A DNA stretch of 63,750 nucleotides, taken from the NCBI GenBank assembly GCA_964536085.1, contig CAZHWR010000005.1, forward strand, positions 1 to 63,750. Direction: 5' to 3'. Positions 60,399-63,750 of this stretch are shown in pieces. The notes below the pieces were generated by a model, which ran no database searches, had not been told where the DNA came from, and was given only the letters and a program-made list of their open reading frames with translations. This DNA comes from CAZHWR01 sp964536085 (lineage in GTDB: Bacteria; Bacillota; Clostridia; Oscillospirales; Ruminococcaceae). The stretch's first letter is position 1, and each line of letters opens with the position of its first letter. The position numbers and the translations under genes were made by a program.

Positions 60399-63278
60399 TC
60401 AGTCATTTTGAAAACCAAAATCAACAAAGCAATACGTTCCGGCATCTTGTTCGCCGCACCTGAATGAATGGGGCGCAACCGCAAGGCATTCGCCGTCGGG
60501 GTGATGGTGCGGACCCAGCAGATTCCTGTTCCCCGAATAAATACGCAGGGTTATTTTGTTTTCTCCGTCTTTGACATAATCGGTGACGTCCAGCTTAAAC
60601 GGCGGGAACATTATCGGCCCGCAATCGGCGCCGTTCACAAATACTCTTGCCAAGACGCAGTGCAAAGAGCTTGTATCGACAATAAACCGCCCGCCTTTGG
60701 TTTTGTTTGCGGTATAGGTGAATTTTAAATCTGCGCTTCCCGAATAAAACGCAAATCCCTGTTCGGTAAGACTTGATTTAGAAACTTTTTCGGGCAAAGC
60801 GGCGATATAAAACGAATCGCCCGTTCTTCTGCAATTTTTGTAATTTTCAAATTCACAGTCACTGTATACGGCGAAATCTCCTACAAGGTAAACACTTTCA
60901 AGCTCGGTGTCGTAGGTGAGCTTGTTACGCTCGGTTTCAAGAACGTCCTCTCCGAACAAAACGTCGTACACCTTTTGCCGCTGATAAAATCTGCGCTTTA
61001 TTATCAGCTCGTTTTCGCCTTGCAGAACGTGATTTTTGATATCAATTCTTTTAAACGAGCTGTCAATGTATTCACCTTTACACTCGCTACTCACCGCTTC
61101 TCCGTTGACAATGATTTCACACTGCTCCGGGCGCTCGCAGACGAGCTCAAATTTGTTGAATACTGAAACTTTCTCCATAACGCTGAAGCAGAATTTCATA
61201 TAAATATCGTCGTCAACGCGCCGCTCGGTGAGCATAGTCTGCAAATTTATTATCGGTATTTTTCCCGAATACTCCCCGCTGCCGATTTTATACTCGCAGC
61301 AGTCGAGAGTCAAAGCATTGTCCGAATTTAAGGAGTATTCAAAAGTATCGGGATACGAAATAACCGTTTCAGATTCGCCGCACGACATTTTCTCCGCTTT
61401 TCCGCGCGTTATAACATACGATCTTCCCGGCTCGAAGCGAAGCGCGCACACGCCGCTGTCAATCTCTAAGCCCGAATACTTCATCGTTTCAAGATTCAAA
61501 ATCCTGTAGTCGCCCGGCTTCGGAAATTCAATCTGCGCAATATACTTTTTTTCACGGCATAAATTTACGGCAAACCAAACAGGATCGCCGCCGACAATGC
61601 GGCAGGTGGAGCTTATATCACGGCATGGCTCGCCGTTTTCTGTGATTTTAATCGTCAGTTCATCCGACAGCGTGTTAAACAAATCTTTATTTTCTACAAC
61701 AGGAATCAGGCTGATAAAATTGTCCAGCCGTTTATCCCGCACGCCGTCGAGCAGAGGTTTTGATTTTTTAAGGCTTACTATTCTGCCGCCGTTTTTATAA
61801 AAATCGAGCAAAAGGTTAAATGTGCTTTCGGACATGTTGAGTATATACGGCAAAACCACGGTTTTGTATTCGCACTCCCCGACAATAAGACGGTCTTTAT
61901 TTACCGAAGCGTATTTTGACATCAGATATTCGTCGCCGAAGTGATAGTTGATATGATTGCCCGATAGCCCGTTCACGGCGCGCAGGAATTCATCGTCAAG
62001 CTCCTGCATCGGCTGATTCCTCGTGCAGTCGTAAGCAACATACGCGCTGTTTATCGGGTGCAAAAGCAAAACGTCCGCAGGATCTTTCCCTTCTCCCAAC
62101 ACCGCTCCAAGTCGCGAAAAATAATCGTTGAAGCAGTGATATTCATTCCACCACGGCTGCTGAATGAACAAAGACGCGGGATAGTCGCGTTTTCTGAAGC
62201 CGCGTATTGTATACCCCTCCAGATGCTGGCAGATGAGATTTACGCCGTTTACAAACTGCCAATCGGCAATCCATTTTAAATCGCTGAATGAAACGTCCCA
62301 GCCGCACAGCGCGAACATCTCGCTTAATACCTTGTTTCTTCCAAGCTGTGCCGCTGCGGACGAGACCTGCTTTGGTATTATCGGAGAAGAAATGCTTCTT
62401 GTAAGCCAGTCGATACCCGGTATGTGAAAATTTTCATAGTAGCCCATTGCGCCGCCGGTGGACTCCATCTGGCTGTAAAGGTTGTCCTCGAGCATAACAT
62501 GACCCGTCAATTGAACTCCGTGATTTGTACACCAATCGTACGGCGCTTTGCCTATAGCGTTTCTGAAAAGCTTTGCCGTCAGCTTCCAGTAATCGTTTCT
62601 GACCTTTTCATATCCATCGACCGGCTTGTAAAGGGCGATGAGGCTGTCGGTTATATCATAACCGTATTCGCACTTGAACCTTTCGGGAAAATCAAGCGTC
62701 CACGGTGTGCGTCCGATTTTATACTGCGGCTCATCAGTAAAAAATCCCGGCATTGCCGCACCGAACTCATCCGCAAATTTTTCGTAGTATTTTTCGTGAG
62801 TTAGCTTTATAAACTCGCCTATTGTGTTTTCCGACAGCGTGTCTACATAGTATTTGTTGGATTTTAAGACAACAAAATATTTTTCGCCGCCGTACTCGCC
62901 GCTTGAAATAACCCTATCGCAGTTATCGTTGCTGTCCGAAAGCTCTATCCACTTTATCTGATGCTCATATCCGAGCTGCGGCACCTTGCCGTCGGCAAAG
63001 CCGCTGGGCCAGCCGTTTTCGTCATAGCACCACGCCTGCATGCCGCACGCTTTTGCATAGTCAATGCAGTGTTTTGCACATTCAAGCCAGTCCTCGGACA
63101 GGTACTCTGTTTCAAGTCCGCCGCGCGCATGCATGAAAAAACCGCCCAGACCCTGTTTTTTCATCTGCTCCATCTGGCAAGTAAGCATATCGGCTTGAAG
63201 CTTATCGTTCCACGACCATAACGGCAGCGGACGGTATTCCTGCTGTTTTTGTGAAATGAGATTCAAAATCGGATCCAT
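60399..63278 (-). CDS. large glycoside hydrolase, GH106 (alpha-L-rhamnosidase)-like
   Basis: 959 residues, no signal peptide, so probably cytosolic. N-terminal barrel with PLPLWSWNDKLQADML, GLGGFFMHARGGLETEYL and YDENGWPSGFADGKV, then FFTDEPQYKI and TGHVMLEDNL; the WSWND and DENGWPSG pattern is typical of GH106-like alpha-L-rhamnosidases. The later half has a beta-sandwich with a carbohydrate-binding-like region (ARVFVNGADCGPIMFPPFKLDVTDYV). The exact substrate is open. GGAGGAA precedes ATG 63278, and it follows leuA after 18 bases. fba, with its own promoter, lies just beyond. Confidence 0.82.
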   Translation of the reverse strand: MDPILNLISQKQQEYRPLPLWSWNDKLQADMLTCQMEQMKKQGLGGFFMHARGGLETEYLSEDWLECAKHCIDYAKACGMQAWCYDENGWPSGFADGKVPQLGYEHQIKWIELSDSNDNCDRVISSGEYGGEKYFVVLKSNKYYVDTLSENTIGEFIKLTHEKYYEKFADEFGAAMPGFFTDEPQYKIGRTPWTLDFPERFKCEYGYDITDSLIALYKPVDGYEKVRNDYWKLTAKLFRNAIGKAPYDWCTNHGVQLTGHVMLEDNLYSQMESTGGAMGYYENFHIPGIDWLTRSISSPIIPKQVSSAAAQLGRNKVLSEMFALCGWDVSFSDLKWIADWQFVNGVNLICQHLEGYTIRGFRKRDYPASLFIQQPWWNEYHCFNDYFSRLGAVLGEGKDPADVLLLHPINSAYVAYDCTRNQPMQELDDEFLRAVNGLSGNHINYHFGDEYLMSKYASVNKDRLIVGECEYKTVVLPYILNMSESTFNLLLDFYKNGGRIVSLKKSKPLLDGVRDKRLDNFISLIPVVENKDLFNTLSDELTIKITENGEPCRDISSTCRIVGGDPVWFAVNLCREKKYIAQIEFPKPGDYRILNLETMKYSGLEIDSGVCALRFEPGRSYVITRGKAEKMSCGESETVISYPDTFEYSLNSDNALTLDCCEYKIGSGEYSGKIPIINLQTMLTERRVDDDIYMKFCFSVMEKVSVFNKFELVCERPEQCEIIVNGEAVSSECKGEYIDSSFKRIDIKNHVLQGENELIIKRRFYQRQKVYDVLFGEDVLETERNKLTYDTELESVYLVGDFAVYSDCEFENYKNCRRTGDSFYIAALPEKVSKSSLTEQGFAFYSGSADLKFTYTANKTKGGRFIVDTSSLHCVLARVFVNGADCGPIMFPPFKLDVTDYVKDGENKITLRIYSGNRNLLGPHHHPDGECLAVAPHSFRCGEQDAGTYCFVDFGFQND

Positions 63279-63296
63279 AGCGGTTCCTCCGTTTAT

Positions 63297-63750
63297 TTAA
63301 TTTTTCTTGATTTTATTGACTGCGCTCACAAGCGCTTTAACCGAAGCTGTGATAATGTCGCTGTCTACTCCGACTCCCCAGGAAACCGTGTTGTTTTCCA
63401 TGGTAACGCCTACATAGCATGCGGCTTTGGTAGTAGAGCCGAGCCCGAGTGCGTGTTCTGTGTAGTTTAAATCTGTAAACGCAAGACCTGTGTGTTCCTT
63501 CAGCGCATTGCACACAGCGTCCAGTCTGCCGTTGCCCGACGCTGTGTAAACCTTTTCCTTGCCGCCCTCGCTGACGGTGCATATAGCCGTAATTCCGTTT
63601 TCCTGCTTATAGTGGCACTCTGTTATGTTTATCGGCGATTCTATGTTGACGTAATTGTCGCAGAACACCTTATAGACCTCGTCCGGCTTTAATTCCTTGT
63701 GCTGATGGTCGGAAACGCCCTTCACCATGTAGCCGACTTCCTCGCGCATG
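63297..63750 (-). CDS. leuA: 2-isopropylmalate synthase, C-terminal part (runs off the right edge)
   Basis: Last 150 residues of LeuA; the start lies beyond the right edge. MREEVGYMVKGVSDHQHKEL, ELKPDEVYKVFCDNY and the following SGNGRLDAVCNAL and GLGSTTKAACYVGV are the leucine-binding regulatory domain. The enzyme commits 2-oxoisovalerate to leucine, the same precursor that panB uses. Confidence 0.9.
   Translation of the reverse strand, partial: MREEVGYMVKGVSDHQHKELKPDEVYKVFCDNYVNIESPINITECHYKQENGITAICTVSEGGKEKVYTASGNGRLDAVCNALKEHTGLAFTDLNYTEHALGLGSTTKAACYVGVTMENNTVSWGVGVDSDIITASVKALVSAVNKIKKN

Overview
The window reads as a chromosomal segment of an endospore-forming Gram-positive bacterium of the class Clostridia, probably an Oscillospiraceae/Ruminococcaceae-type gut or rumen organism. 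The evidence is the complete spoIIIA operon, spoIIGA-sigE-sigG, Firmicute-style RNA regulators (a tyrosyl T-box and a glmS ribozyme), strong Shine-Dalgarno sites, frequent TTG starts and textbook TTGACA-17-TATAAT promoters. A run of ten Ns inside a gene and a chimeric-looking left edge suggest a draft or metagenome-derived contig.

Layout: 1-0.5 kb, a PdaA-type polysaccharide deacetylase whose first codons look like a glycosyltransferase; 0.6-0.8 kb, tRNA-Thr with its own promoter and terminator; 0.9-3.0 kb, the pantothenate operon panBCD; 3.1-6.5 kb (minus), a stranded, N-terminally truncated large polyvalent phage/ICE-type protein; 6.6-8.1 kb, a secreted FN3/transglutaminase-like protein; 8.2-12.4 kb, a small unknown protein, trmB, a HAD phosphatase, feoB with its Cys-rich partner peptide, and a YlmC/YmxH protein; 12.6-15.0 kb, the sporulation regulators spoIIGA-sigE-sigG.

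15.3-20.0 kb (minus) is a shikimate operon, DAHP synthase-aroB-aroA-aroC, preceded by a Phe-rich leader peptide and an intrinsic terminator, apparently an attenuator. 20.1-25.0 kb is spoIIIAA-AH. 25.2-25.4 kb has a 53-bp palindromic direct repeat. 25.5-35.9 kb is a dense housekeeping run: asp23, nusB, a TsaD-like gene, xseA, xseB, ispA, a PAP2-like gene, dxs, tlyA, nadK, argR, recN. 36.0-37.5 kb is the T-box and tyrS. 37.6-43.8 kb holds a Xer-type recombinase, a DUF951 protein, prfA, tsaC, coaE, a lytic transglycosylase and an M18 aminopeptidase with the N gap.

From 43.9 kb most genes lie on the minus strand: a YfhO-type membrane protein, a U32 protein, mltG, 5-formyl-THF cyclo-ligase, DJ-1/PfpI, a DUF2156 protein, a thymidylate-kinase-like gene, thyX, a Cys-rich possible spore protein and pcrA. 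A tiny Cys-rich peptide (plus strand) sits beside mltG. glmS with its ribozyme is on the plus strand. Then come a decayed radical-SAM pseudogene, class II aldolase fba, a GH106-like glycoside hydrolase and the C-terminal end of leuA.

Functional themes are coenzyme A synthesis (panBCD, coaE), aromatic amino-acid supply under attenuation, the mother-cell and forespore sporulation programme, and isoprenoid synthesis (dxs, ispA). No complete mobile element, CRISPR array or defence island was seen. The least explained parts are the polyvalent protein remnant, the aro leader, the 25.2-kb repeat and the hairpin leader before the recombinase.
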